Shown here: positions 10,897 through 22,195 of the stretch, in pieces
Layout: each line of letters opens with the position of its first letter
Numbering within the stretch: position 1 is the stretch's first letter
NCBI GenBank assembly: GCA_008973525.1
Contig: WACJ01000045.1
Location: 1,364,001-1,428,000, forward strand
DNA length: 64,000 bases
Reading direction: 5' to 3'
From: Stenopsyche tienmushanensis
Lineage: Eukaryota; Arthropoda; Insecta; Trichoptera; Stenopsychidae
The notes under the pieces: generated by a model
Told to the model about the DNA's origin: nothing
What the model saw: the letters and a program-made list of their open reading frames with translations, nothing else
Databases searched by the model: none
Program-made: the position numbers and the translations under genes

Positions 10897-11260
10897 CTTT
10901 AGGCTACTTGAACGGCGACTTGGTGGCTAGGTACTACTAATGACCGAACCGATACGAGTACAATGGGGAAGGGATAGGCCCTACAGTCCGTCATCTACTC
11001 TGAAGCTGATCTTCCTGGGGAAACCTCGCTTCCTCTGGAGGGCGCGGAACAAAAGGGGTGGCGCCTGGATGCTCTGCACGTAGCGTTTCCAGCGGGTCTA
11101 AATATCAATGGATGACATTCTCTGTGTGGCTAGTCCGAGGTAACCAGCGAGGTAGCAGCGCAGGTAATAGGGTCGTACTAAAGACCCTCCAATCCAATCA
11201 GTCGCTGTATGTCGTTTGTGTCCTGTCTCGCTCTCTCTCGTGAGCAGAGCTCAATCGCCC

Positions 11261-11956
11261 TCATTAAAAAAAATGTATTAATATATTTAATTAAGCAGTT
11301 GGGTACTGCACGAACTATATTCAGATAACGAGGAGAATTAAGTGAACGCATGCATTTTATTAGTTTACAATAACCTTAGAATACAAAACAATAATATAAA
11401 ATAGCAACTTCTGAGTTGGATTCAACTTGAAACTTTTGCTCGAAGTATTGATCTAGTAGACTATTATCTATTCAAGTCTTTAGAACATACATAAATTTGA
11501 AGATCAACGATTTGATGAGATTTGAACAAATGTTTGAGGATGAAAAGTGTGCATCTTGCGAGCATTAAAATGGTTGAAGAAGAATGCGATTTGCTGCAGC
11601 GCGTGTAGATTATGTAAATGTTGACAAGGAGGTTATCACATTTTTAGAATGGGCAATAAACGACGTCGCAGACGACGATGAGCATTTGGAATAAAGTGAA
11701 AGTGGTCTTCGATACAACAGTTTTTATGTCGATGTTTACAATGTATATATCTATATGATGAAGGGAAGTGTGCCATATTTGCCCACGAGAATAGCATAAA
11801 GGAGCTTCTGTTTGAACAGCATTCACTGGTGATTGTATGCCCAGCTAGCAAGTCGTGGTTCAATATGATCAAAATAATATTATCAATGAAAAACTATAAG
11901 GTTCACCATAACAAATGCCTTTAACTTTTCCCCATTGTAGATACCAAGTCAATGAT
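11261..11956. other. AT-rich intergenic sequence, no gene seen
   Basis: No supportable gene. The frames at 11636-11872 (minus) have no motif or similarity I recognise. Confidence 0.3.
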
Positions 11957-12079
11957 ATTAGGGGTATCGAAAAGTATTCGCGTATACAGTGACGGAAACA
12001 TCTTGGTAAGCTATTTTATTTGTAGAACTATTATTAAACATTATTTCTGTCAACAAATTTGATAACTACGCTTGGCCGA
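11957..12079 (+). mobile_element. mariner family A left end
   Basis: Begins with TTAGGGGTATCGAAAAGTATTCG and resembles the first 120 bases of the copy at 52715. It stops where an R1-like fragment begins at about 12080. No matching right end was found nearby. Confidence 0.45.
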
Positions 12080-12420
12080 AAGAAAAACTCATCGATAATT
12101 TGGGACAGCGAACTGTCTGGAGAAAACGAGGGCCAATGCAGGTCCTAATTTAGTATTAGTTTTTCACGGGACATGAGCGATTTAGGGCATTGTTAAGTAG
12201 GTTTGGTCTCATCCCGACTTAGATCATGTTCTGTGACTGTGTAATGCAGTGTCAGCGGTCTGAATAGCAGACCGGTTGGACACACAGATCTTGTACTCAA
12301 TATTTAGGGCTTTTTGTAAAAGCTATGAAGATAAAACTGTCCTTGGAGCCTTCCACGATCTATACTCGATCATAGAGACCCCAATTGCGGCCGGGTCTCA
12401 CAGACTGGACATAATTTAAT
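12080..12420 (+). mobile_element. R1-like LINE ORF2 C-terminal remnant
   Basis: Broken frames contain F-S-R-D-M-S-D-L-G / T-G-H-E-R-F-R-A-L-L around 12165-12200 (the T-G-H-G-R-F-R-A block of better copies). The CAGACCGGTTGGACAC core follows near 12270. A downstream stretch matches 330-420. Several stops and shifts show long decay. Confidence 0.55.
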
Positions 12421-15400
12421 TCGGTTTTCGCACTTCGCATGCACTTTTTGCGTCCAAAGTGCAGCCCAGATCAGGAGCGGGCGGGAACCCAACTCGAACG
12501 TAATCGAATACATCTGGACACATGAAAAAAATCGAATATTTAATTTTCGTCAATCGTACGTAATAGCATGTACAACATTTGACCTATTGATCTATACATC
12601 CGGTTGTGTGAGACAAAATAATGTTTATGTTTGCGAGAAAAATACGAATTTTCAACAAAAACGCGACATTCAAACTAGACTGGATCGATTCGATAAAAGA
12701 CCGAGATTGTGACTCATTTTCATGTTGTGACGCTTTTTTTATGAGACTGTTGCTTATGCTGAAAGATTATTATCGTTCATGGTCACAATAATATGACGTA
12801 GATTTATTTAACCGGTGTAGGAAGTACGAGGACCATTCAATAATGTATCTACCCCCGAGAAGTTTTTTCAAATTGGGATATTTTTTTGGTACATTCGCAG
12901 CCTTATTTCAGTGTGATTGTAATTACCAACCAGTTAACGCGATTTTTTAAACTAAAGACGGCCTTAAGCCAAAAAAGATACTCGGCAACATGGTGTCAGA
13001 TGGCAGGGAGTCTATTTGATCATAATATATTGTTACATTTTTGAGTAAGCATTTTAATTGGGGGAAGAGAGTCGATTAAATAAGACTCTTCCATTATGTT
13101 GCTTCTCAATAAATGTGACAGAATGTAAAATATCAGATGCATCTCATCAGCTTGGTTGCATCCATCATGCAAAATACGGATGCTTGCTGTAAGAACAATT
13201 AGGAAATTTTCTTGATACTTGATGCTCAAAAATATAACAAGGGTTTATTTTGAAAAATACGCTATTGAAGCTGTGACGATCCGAAACATTTGGGGTAACA
13301 TTGGTGTCAGATTATGCAACTTAGTTCTATCACAGGGATCTTGAAGCTAGAATAGAGGCTATGGTGCGAAACATGTGGGGAATTGTGTAATATCATGTAT
13401 TCCTAAAAAAAAAAAATTAAAAACTGCAATGGATTTCAAAAGATATATGAGGACCATCTAGAAATCTGGGTTACAAGGGCTCCTAAGGCTAGGAGTTTTG
13501 TTTTGAAATTGGTGCACTTGGCATGCAGGAGTAGTATCAGGAGCCCTAAAAATCAATAAGCATGAGGTTGATAGACAATGGTCAACCAGATGCATCTAGA
13601 ATCACAATTTACAAAATATGTTCATTTAAATTTGAAAATTTACCATTTTTTACAAATTAAACAATATAATTTATCATCGATAAACGACCATTGAAATATT
13701 TATTGAAGATACATATTGTGTCATTGAAAATAATGAGTTTGAATTCTCACCAAAAAAAAAATTGGCAATTTCATATGTTACGCCCTAATAATAGCTTATT
13801 TAAGAAACGCGAAATTTAGATGCATTTTTGACATTGTACAGAGACTGATCAAAAATCATTGCTGTGAATTCAGTCATCTGCTGTCTGTGTGTCCGTGGGA
13901 ACGATTGCGATTCATTGCGATAAAAATGAGCAGACAGAAAATATTAAATTTGATTGAATATTCATTTCGATATGAAATTGATTAATGTTCGAATCTTGGA
14001 CGATGCAAATAATACATGACAAAAAAGCCTAATTGAATCACTCCAAATTGATGATTGATGGGTGATTAAGTGAACTGTGTACGTTCAAGGTTTCTCAATG
14101 TTTTGATCTAATTTGATTTTGGAAAATTATATCACAGATTTGTCTCACAAAATGATAAAATATATAACATTTTCTTGGACGAAACCCAAACAAATTACTT
14201 GCTTATTAATTCAATATGCCGATGAAAGAATTTCTCCCAGTGGAAGGTCTCGATTTTATCTCTAATTCATTACACGTGTCTTAAATCCACTAAATTTGTG
14301 TCTACAAATAGATTTCATTGCCACAAGCCCTAAATTAATTCGCCATAATAACAAGAAAGTCGTCTGCTGCTAGAATGAATAAATACAAATGGCAATTTGG
14401 TAATTCAAATTAATTTCAGGAAAGATGATATATTATACGCTAGATAATCTCATTTTAAAAATAAAGAAAATGTCGAGGAAAATTATTGAATAAATTGCCT
14501 TTTTTATAACAAGTGATTCTACAAGAAAATGATAAGATGAATACATACTTTGATCGAGACTTTGAACAGAGAGCTCAATTCAAATAAAAAAGGCGTTAAA
14601 TTAAAGGTCGTACAACAATATCGTAACATACAGTCGGCGCCACTATTGACAAATTCATATTATTTTTAGGAAGTACCAACCATCGATAAAAAAAGTACAC
14701 AAAATAGTTTTGGTCGATCTTAAATTAATGTTGCGTGAGATAGCCGACATCCTAGCAGTGTATTCACTATATTGCATCAACATTTGTCCATGAGAAAGCT
14801 CTGTTTGAAGCAGATACCGCAATTGCTCACACTCGATCAACGCGTCCACAATTCAGAGCGCTGTTTGGAGCCATTTCAGCGCAATACTATATTTAAAAGG
14901 CATCGAAATGTTAAAGAAGCGTTGCCTAAAAGTTGGTGTTTTATAAGTTAATTTTGGGGATTCGTATGCGCGGCATATTCAATTAGCGCGCAAATTTGTC
15001 TGCACGCCATATGAATATATTCGAGGGTGGCTGAGCGTTTTGAATACTTCTTCTTTAGTGGGATGTCAATCATGTTTTCGATTTCGTCATCTGTCTAGCT
15101 CTCAATTATCGACGATTGTCGTCGATATTGTTAAATAAACGCTCATTGAGCGGGGAATCGACAAAACTAAAATAGACGCTTTCTTTCAAGCGTGTTGTCG
15201 ATTTCTTCACAACATATTAAAAATACAAACGAAGACACTCGAATGGATTTCGATCCACGAATTCGAACGAAATCTGATCTACTTACATAAGAAATTTTAA
15301 ACAATTCAAGGAGTTACTGGGTTGCTGGAATTCATTTAATCACTTATCAAAGGATTTTCTATCGGAGCTTATTTTGCTGAAATCTAATCACGTTAGTAGG

Positions 15401-15852
15401 ATATCGAACTACAAAGAATTCTCGAAAATGTTTGATAAATTTCGTTTAGTAAAAGCAAGAGCCCTCAAAAAAAATCATTGAATCCTATTTATTTTCAACC
15501 TTCAAAGATTTCGTAAATTACTTTTAGTACAAAATTTATATTTTAATCGAAGTCCCCTCCGACTATTAAAACCTTTTCGGATGTACATTAATTAATATTA
15601 CGTTCAGGAATATTGCGGCAATCAACGGTTTGATAAATATGATCGAGAATTAATTAAAAACCGTTACGTGGAATTAAAATTGTCGTAAAAACTCGATTTT
15701 CGGAGCGTTTTTAGATGAAATATTTATTTATTATATATCACAAATACGTAGGATTCGTCTTTTATCCATTTTATCTCATGTGAAATCCTATAGAAACATA
15801 AACGATGCGAATAAATGAAATAGTTTGATAGCATTGTATGAATCAAATTAAT
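12421..15852. other. AT-rich intergenic sequence, no gene seen
   Basis: More than 3 kb with no supportable gene. Near 12820 GTACGAGGACCATTCAATAA looks like another mariner-type terminal repeat, but no partner end or transposase was found. ATGGTGTCAGATG near 12988 and ATTGGTGTCAGATT near 13296 resemble the primer-binding motif at 26.16 kb but lack a convincing LTR. The rest is low-complexity AT DNA. Confidence 0.35.
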
Positions 15853-16783
15853 ATTAGGTGTATTCATAAGTCCTTGCCGATTTTGATAGACGTCTGTTTG
15901 ATCTCAGTTTTATTCAGCATTTAAAACATATCGGGGAGAGGAATCGAATAGGGGTTTGGATGCCGCACGAACTGTCCGACGATAACAAAGGAGAGCGACG
16001 AAACACTGTAAAGTTTTGTTTTCAAGACAAAAAACATTACTGGACGTCCCAGTTCCTCACGGGACACGGGCGCTTTAGGGCTTTTCTCCACAGGTTTAGG
16101 ATTTCCCAATTCTCGGAGTGTCCATGCGGAGATCCGTTCATGAACGTAAACCATGTTCTGTGGACACGTCCGGATATGGCGTCCGATCGCGAGGCGCTAT
16201 TTCGTTTTGTCAGCGGTCTAGATTTTGGACCGGTTGGACACGGACACCTTGTAGCCATTCTTTCCAACCTTAGGGCTTTCTTTCGGTTAATAGACTCAGC
16301 GAGTTTGCACTTGAAGAGAGATAAAATGATTTATTATTATGTTGGTGTATATATTTATATATTACATAGCTAGTCTTGGGTATCTCCATCCAGTTCGTCA
16401 CTTTTTGCACCGAATTGTGACTGAGGATGAAAAATGAGTTATTTATGACAATATAATTGATACACGTCAAGAGCTATCGCTGAGACAAAAAGCGTTTCTG
16501 ACTCCGAAACCTGGATTGACAACCCGCAAGATTTTCTTGTGTGTTAGGTAGGATATTCAAGAAATGATTCATTATGGAACCTGGCGAAACCATAACTGCA
16601 AATATCATGTTTATATATATTTCTATTCAAAACCAGAACAATCTTTCAAAAATGCAATTGAAAAACGCCAAAACCTGTAGTAAATAGTAGGTAATGATGA
16701 GGAAATTATGTTGTGTAAAAATAAATAAATAAATAAATTATTTCATTGTTAAAAAATCGGCAAAGACTTTTCAATGCAACTAA
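15853..16783 (+). mobile_element. mariner family A copy with LINE insertion
   Basis: The left end is TATTAGGTGTATTCATAAG and the right end AATCGGCAAAGACTTTTCAA, inverted terminal repeats of family A. Transposase pieces on the plus strand are G-V-W-M-P-H-E-L-S near 15950, F-L-H-R-I-V-T-E-D-E-K near 16400 (first catalytic Asp block), and C-V-R-W-D-I-Q-E-M-I-H-Y near 16545. An R1-like LINE fragment separates the first and second pieces. The element is internally shortened and has stops, so it is dead. Confidence 0.75.
15960..16373 (+). pseudogene. chimeric open frame: mariner start, R1-like LINE body
   Basis: A 137-codon open frame. Residues 1 to about 25 (M-P-H-E-L-S-D-D-N-K-G-E-R-R) continue the mariner V-W-x-P-H-E-L block. 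From about residue 30 it becomes R1-like ORF2 C-terminus: S-Q-F-L-T-G-H-G-R-F-R-A, then C-P-C-G-D (zinc-binding C-x-C), N-H-V-L-W, and G-P-V-G-H-G-H-L-V-A. The chimera arises because the LINE inserted into the mariner coding region and the frames happen to agree. I see no promoter or conserved start supporting a functional gene, so it is most likely an accident of nesting. Confidence 0.7.
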
Positions 16784-16804
16784 TACATGCATACATATGC
16801 CATG

Positions 16805-16871
16805 GCAAGCGACACTCGGTCGGAAAGAGAGGGAGAATCGTTTGTAGTGTGTCCGTCGCATACATCATAGA
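16805..16871. repeat. short dispersed repeat, pair with 781-851
   Basis: Partner of the repeat at 781-851. The alignment ends just before a GC-rich stretch with alternating GCGC at about 16872-16905. Confidence 0.5.
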
Positions 16872-18174
16872 GACGCTACGCGCATGCGCCGCGCCACCTT
16901 TACATTGCCTATTTTATTACATATTACACAAACACAGCTACACATTTTAACCAATAATTTTCGTTAACAAAGAGGAAAAATAAACAATGCATAAAATTAT
17001 TATTTTCCAAAGAGTTAAAATTTCACTTGTACGGTGCATTTAATTTTTGACATCCAAACTGGAAATCGAAACTGAATAGCGAAGTTTATCTCATTGGACC
17101 ACAGTAAATGCAAACCGACATTTACGCTGAAGGTTAACCAAACGATTTTCAGAAAATTTATGCCGGTAAATACAATTATCTTGAATTGGTAATTGATTTA
17201 CTCGGGCACCTGAGGTGAATTGATCATAATCATTTTTAGTGTGTTTGAAGATATTTTTTCTGAACGTCCATGAATTGAAGAGAACTTTTCATGTTGTGTA
17301 TAATCTAATACGGGAGGGATTCAAATATAACCCGGAATTTTGATGTACAAATTTATTAGTGATAATTTATTTTTCCACGTAGTTTTCTTCATTAGAAATA
17401 CATTTCATTGCATGGGAAGCTTATTGATCACGATACGGAAGAAATAGGGCGAGAAGTACAAGTAAAAGTAAAATTAACAGAAAATGTTTATACAAAAGTA
17501 AAATAAGGAACTATAAGTACTAAATTTGTTTTGGGATATCCCCGAACTATAAAATTATACCATAGTATTGCACTGTAAATGGATGATAAGATTTTTTTCA
17601 GTAATCGAATGAACAAAAAATGAAAATGGATCTAAATGGCAAAGGTTGCGATTCGGGGTGAATTTATTGAGCCTATTTACGATGAGCCCTGAATTTGATC
17701 CGTGAATTTTGTTGCGTAAGCGCCCTGCATGACATATTGTAATTCAATATTTCCCCGATTAATACGGGACGATATTAAATTGCATGCTTGGGAAATTCGC
17801 AATTTAAAAGCACCGAACGGGGTGAGTTTGCATTTCCATGAGAAATTCCCCCCCAAAATAATAATCGAGATTAATATCTATTTTTTTTAAATATAATTTT
17901 TAAACTCCACAGATAAATTATTTCTTTAGTTTTATCGCATTAGGAATCGTTTTATCGATTGTGTCAATTTTTAGCGTAATTATTGCGACATAACGGCAAT
18001 TTCGTAGGCGTCCCTATGGTCGGCTGAAAAGCGCTGCGGGCCAAAATGAGCGCGCCCTGATGCCCCAATACACGTTCGCAATCGCGCGGCGCAAACGCCG
18101 TCGTGTATACCCAGACTAAGAATATCTTAAGCGCATTAAAAACAGGCTAAAAAAATGTTTCGTTTGAATTGTGG
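16872..18174. other. AT-rich intergenic sequence, no gene seen
   Basis: No supportable coding region. Downstream exons of the minus-strand gene starting at 18457 should lie here or further left, but I could not identify any with confidence. A GC-richer patch at 18005-18110 contains TTTTCAG on the minus strand as a possible acceptor, followed by only a short open frame. Confidence 0.3.
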
Positions 18175-18280
18175 CTGTCAGCCTTTTTTTTGAGCCCAAA
18201 TCGATCTGAATTTCAAATAATATTGTAATGGATTTGTCGGATGTAAAAAAAAATTAACATACCGTCGGATTAGATGGGCA
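18175..18280 (-). repeat. segment duplicated at 22085-22195
   Basis: The end of the signal-peptide exon and the start of its intron are similar to 22085-22195. Shared blocks include CAAATCGATC, GAATTTCAAATAA and ATTTGTCG. Similarity fades inside the exon, so the other copy lacks the coding part. Confidence 0.6.
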
Positions 18281-18457
18281 CAGCTCTTTGCGCACTGCAT
18301 TAATCATGTCGCCATGAAGTCTGGAATCATTATACACCATCGCAGACGTCTTTTCTTCATCCAATTTTATTAGGTGCTCCCCATTGACTTCCATTGTGGC
18401 TCCGCCAGAGGATAAACTACACACCAATAGGGCGGCCAAAATCATTTTGGAAGCCAT
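18263..18457 (-). CDS. first coding exon of a secreted protein, family unknown
   Basis: The ATG at 18455-18457 opens 65 codons ending in phase 0 at ACG followed by the consensus donor GTATGT. Residues 1-20 are a typical signal peptide: a Met-Ala-Ser-Lys start, a hydrophobic core I-L-A-A-L-L-V-C-S-L, then small residues S-S-G-G-A for cleavage. The mature part is acidic then mixed (M-E-V-N-G-E-H-L, later D-M-I-N-A-V-R-K-E-L-C-P). The protein probably enters the secretory pathway. Remaining exons were not found. The intron start next to it is partly duplicated near 22.1 kb. I do not recognise the family, and chance cannot be fully excluded, but signal peptide plus donor is a strong combination. 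Confidence 0.55.
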
Positions 18458-18654
18458 AGTTTACTGATATTTAAAAAGGGGATATATTCGCAATCCACTT
18501 GATATTCTAAAATTATACTTTTAATGTTCTTTGGCGAAAAGACATCTGAAAATAAAAGAATAACAAATTTATATTATGATATAAATATTATATTTTCAAG
18601 CATCATAGGTAATTTAAAAAAAAAAACTGTCCTATTTGAGAATATTTAAACGTG

Positions 18655-18960
18655 TAGGGTATCTTTACAGCATGAACTTGTCATCAACGTACGATTGTAT
18701 AATGAGACGCAAGACATTCGTTGATTAGTTAGCTGATTTTAAATTGACCTAAACATAGATGCTATTATCGTATGTCTACTACTTATCGTCCACACAAATC
18801 CAATTTCTCTCAGGACCGCGCAGCGTGAATAAAGATTGTATATCAATAAATGAACCTTAACACTGTCAATAGCACACAATATTCGTACATTTATTCGCAT
18901 AAACATAAACAATACACACGTGCCTGATGGTTTTCAATTGGATAGGGACGAATTCCATTA
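18655..18960 (+). repeat. composite repeat family R, copy 1
   Basis: Contains CGTGTAGGG...GAGACGCAAGACA, then CTCTCAGGACCGCGCAGCGT, AATGAACCTTAACACTG and a tail with CTGATGGTTTTCAAT. These blocks recur at 33113-34110, 50540-51040 (inverted) and 53830-53960. Block order differs between copies, which suggests tandem or permuted origin. There is no open frame. Confidence 0.65.
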
Positions 18961-19039
18961 TTATTTGATTGATGTGATGACTTTCTATTTTGTACTCTAT
19001 GAAAAAAATCGCTCAAATGTTATTTTTTTTGTGTTGAGG

Positions 19040-19140
19040 AGTTGTTGTGTGCATACTGCCGAAGGTTTTTGAATTTGCACAACCATTGTTTGTGTGCGGA
19101 ATTTATTTTGCGAGATGTTTAGTGGAAGAACCATGTTGGC
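19040..19140 (+). repeat. Helitron-like fragment
   Basis: GAAGGTTTTTGAATTTGCAC, then TTTGTGTGCGGAATTT and CGAGATGTTTA match 46880-46960 at the same spacing. In the 46.8-kb copy this follows the ATCCGATTGCGATGGAACTT block typical of the Helitron-like family at 31.4 and 59.0 kb. It is a truncated, non-coding copy. Confidence 0.45.
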
Positions 19141-19335
19141 GCATATTGATCTGGTGGCTGTTGAGATAAACAAATCATAGCAACTGTTGATATGCTATGT
19201 ACTTATCAAGCGTTCGGTCTTCGGTGGACTATGTCGGGAGACAATATTAAACCCGGTTCGTTTATATATTCGGACAGTTGATGCGGATACAAGACAAAAT
19301 TACAATAACAGAGCATATTTGTAAACGACTCATAT

Positions 19336-19910
19336 ACAGGGTGGTTGGCACATGGACTGACATTTTTTTGTTTGTTGGGAATTAGGGGAATCTTTGATTT
19401 TTTTTTTCACACATAAAACCTATGTTCTAAGTGTCAGGGTTGTCGAAATGGATTTTTTTCACCATTTTAATTTTAAAAAGAAGTATTTTTTTGCATGGGG
19501 TTGTGCCTTATTCTGTGGCTCGTACGGTCTCCAGACCTGACACCACTGGATTTTTTTGCCTGGGGACGTGCCCTATTGAATGATTTATATGACATTTAGT
19601 ATATCGTTGGAAAAGGTATAATCTAGAAAACATTTTAAAACTAAACTAAGTTCAAAATAGTTTTTTGTTTAAAGAATTTTGAAGTTGATATTTCTCATTT
19701 GTTTTAAAAATGATTTATTAAGATCAAAAATACATTGCAAAATACAAAATCAGTTATTTTGTGCTATTACGACAACAGATGACGATTTAAAGATGAAATT
19801 TTGGATACTACTACCGCCAACCCTGACACTTAGGACATAGGGTTTATGTGTGAAACATAGCAAAAGACCCCCTTAACTCTCAAAAATCCATGTGCAAAAC
19901 ACTCGGTATA
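19336..19910 (+). mobile_element. mariner-like element, family B, long inverted ends
   Basis: The first 110 and last 100 bases are imperfect inverted repeats. The inner parts are CACACATAAAACCTATGTTC...GTGTCAGGGTTG and its complement at 19818-19852, and CACATGG lies at both outer ends. Between them a plus-strand frame contains R-S-P-D-L-T-P-L-D-F-F-A-W-G near 19525-19570, the block with the last catalytic Asp of a Tc1/mariner-type transposase common in insects. Most of the transposase is missing. Further family pieces lie at 28.0, 47.9 and 51.1 kb. Confidence 0.75.
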
Positions 19911-20670
19911 TTATGCGAACATTATGGAGGATTTCTTTGATAAATAAATCGCATTGTCATGCAAATAACAAGTGGTCTTTCGTCAATACCTGGCTGTCTT
20001 CTTCATCCTTTTAGAAATATCTACGATCCGACAGCGAACGGACCCGCTTGCGACCGTCCATCTTGGAACGTACGCATAGGGTAGAGCGTAATCCCGAGTT
20101 TCTACGTCTCGGGAGACTTCATACGTAACAATATAATATATACTATCATCCGATCTGATCGCGGTGATGCTTGAGAAAAAGGTCCGTCATTGAAGTCTCG
20201 CAGCTGGGTCTCTCTTTAGACACGGAATAAATATCCTGAACCGATGAAGCTTTATTGTTTACTCCAGTCCGCTTATTCAAAAGGTCATCGTCAAGTCCAA
20301 GAGGGTTGATCGGCTTTAAGAGACCTCTCGGTCAATTTGACATTATATTCAACAATGGAAGGCAAAGATAATCATAAGTCGGAGATGCGTAATAATTATA
20401 TCAGTAAACGTCTTGTAAATGTTAAGATGCCATATCAATAAAGAGCCCTTAAGTCTGTTTTATTCTTCCATTTTGTAAATAATACATTTGGTGCTGGGAA
20501 ACAATGTAAAATTTTGTTCCTTACATATTTATGAACGTAATTGAATAATATGTACGAAGGAAATAAATAGGTTTCCTTTGAAAAAAAAAGTACGCCTTGA
20601 CAAATACACGCAGAGAGCAAAAAATATGACGAACTTAAATTGAAATACTAAACGCCTACAAGAAGGCTCA
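19911..20670. other. intergenic sequence, no gene seen
   Basis: AT-rich apart from a mildly GC-rich patch at 20015-20130. No similarity was recognised. Confidence 0.3.
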
Positions 20671-20679
20671 CAATGGAAA

Positions 20680-21470
20680 ATGGAGAAAACATTTTTTTTT
20701 CATTAAATGTATCAGCTCTTATCTCCATGTCATTATTGATGCTATGTCAAATACATATTTTGAGGTGGCTTTTAGCCATCCCCTTTATGGGATCAATTTC
20801 AACCATTTTGACATGGGTTTTCATCGGTGTTTGTACGGCCGCGTTTAAGTCAGTAAACCACTTCTCTACTATTCCAGGTCGAATAACACTTGTCAAGCTT
20901 TGCTTGAACGGGGGTTTCCCCCATTAAAAAGCAATGCTTTATCAAGACACAGCAATTCAGATTTTTCCACTGTTTTGAAAATTACAAAAGTACCGTCACT
21001 AAAACCACTGTAACTTGTAAATTAAACATTAGATTGTTATGAAATTTTGATAATTACGAGGGTAGTCCCAGTAGTACCCGACTTCCCCAACTTGGCAGTC
21101 TTACAAAAAAGACCTTAATAAAGTTAAGATACGAGAGTCATTGTAGAAATGAGACAACTTGCTTTTTGACAAGTGGACTATTTAAGATGTGTTGAGATTT
21201 CACGATACTTACAAGGGTAGTTCCAAAAGTACACGACCTAATAAAGAAACACGAAAAAATTGAAACATAAACTTTTTTTTATATAGTATTTGACTCCACC
21301 TCTTCATTGTTGGCAAATCTTTAACCATCGAATCATTTTTTGCTAAGTTTGGAAAAATAAAATAATTTTAAGGGGCTAAATCTGGCGAATAGGGTGCACG
21401 AGGAAGCAATTCGAATGTTATATATTTTGTTGTTGTTGTTACGCTGTTTTTAAATGTTTTTTTTAGTCAA
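20680..21470 (-). mobile_element. mariner-like family C remnants
   Basis: Two left ends of family C occur at 21058 (TACGAGGGTAGTCCCAGTAG) and 21213 (ACAAGGGTAGTTCCAAAAGT), each followed by sequence like 3830-4030. The stretch 20820-20900 (GTACGGCCGCGTTTAA, AACCACTTCTCTAC) matches 4415-4445 of the first copy. At least two overlapping truncated copies are present. No open transposase frame survives. Confidence 0.55.
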
Positions 21471-21499
21471 ATGCGTTCGATTTTTTAAAATTTCTTTCC

Positions 21500-21830
21500 C
21501 TTTGGAAAGAAAAGTTCTGTCTGTCTTCGCCTTCTTTGGAGCCCTTTCATTCCATTATTTTGATAGACGGTTTAGGGGTTCGCTCTTCAGGTTTGGACTT
21601 TCCCCGATCTTGGAGTGTTATGTTGGTGAACCATATTCTGTGGACATGTTCGGGCATGACGTCGGATTGCGAGGTGCTCATTCGTCGCGTCAGCAGTCCG
21701 AGAATCGGACCGATTGGGCACACAGACCTTGTGGCCACTCATTTACTTAAGTGGCTCGCGCCAAATGAGGTTGCGAGCAAAATTAGACTCCTCCCTGCAC
21801 ATAAAACTCTTATATTTATAAACCTTACTG
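21500..21830 (+). mobile_element. R1-like LINE ORF2 C-terminal remnant
   Basis: Plus-strand frames contain V-N-H-I-L-W-T-C-S-G-M near 21630, S-D-C-E-V-L-I-R-R near 21670 and G-P-I-G-H-T-D-L-V-A near 21715. A 3' region (GCGCCAAATGAGGTTGCGAG) follows, shared with 62530-62560. The tail CATAAAACTCTTATATTTAT resembles CATAAAATTATATATTTAT at 62570, so both probably end at the element's true 3' end. Confidence 0.7.
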
Positions 21831-22084
21831 ATTGACGTTGAATTATTTTAAAAAAAATACAAATAACTTAAAATATAATTCGCTATTTATAGATACTCTC
21901 CTAGGTAAAAATCCTTTTAAAAGAAGAAAATGTCCCTAGAAAAATGAAACAATACTATGTAAATAATCTATTAATGAGTTAATAAATAGAAAGCTCAAGA
22001 GTCTATATATTAATTTACAGATACACATGCAAACAATTCAGCTTGTATTAATATCCATTGAATTTTTCAGGAAATTTCGTATTG

Positions 22085-22195
22085 GTGTGGAGCTGTCGGC
22101 TATTTCTAGCGCAAATCGATCAGAATTTCAAATAACATTAAAATGAATTTGTCGAATGTAAAATAAATCTACATATCGTCAGACCAGATTGCAAA
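22085..22195. repeat. diverged duplicate of 18175-18280
   Basis: About 100 bases similar to the intron start of the signal-peptide gene. The counterpart of the donor region reads ACATATCGTCAGACCAGAT. Beyond this the sequence departs and no signal-peptide exon follows, so it is a partial duplicate or both carry the same old repeat. Confidence 0.55.

Larger units (their letters stand above)
7900..11260. mobile_element. GC-rich host element of unknown type, interrupted
   Basis: The segments 7900-8273, 10495-10524 and 10897-11260 are GC- and CpG-rich, unlike the surroundings. They become continuous when the hAT (8274-10486) and the truncated LINE (10525-10896) are removed together with one copy of each target duplication. 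The joined sequence is about 750 bases. I see no conserved protein motif, and stops occur in every frame. It may be the 5' region of a LINE or another repeat, but I cannot classify it. Confidence 0.5.

Noticed and set aside
12980..13310. Primer-binding-like motifs TGGTGTCAGATG and TTGGTGTCAGATT
   Set aside because: No TG...CA segment of LTR type adjoins either, so they may be chance or very old relics.
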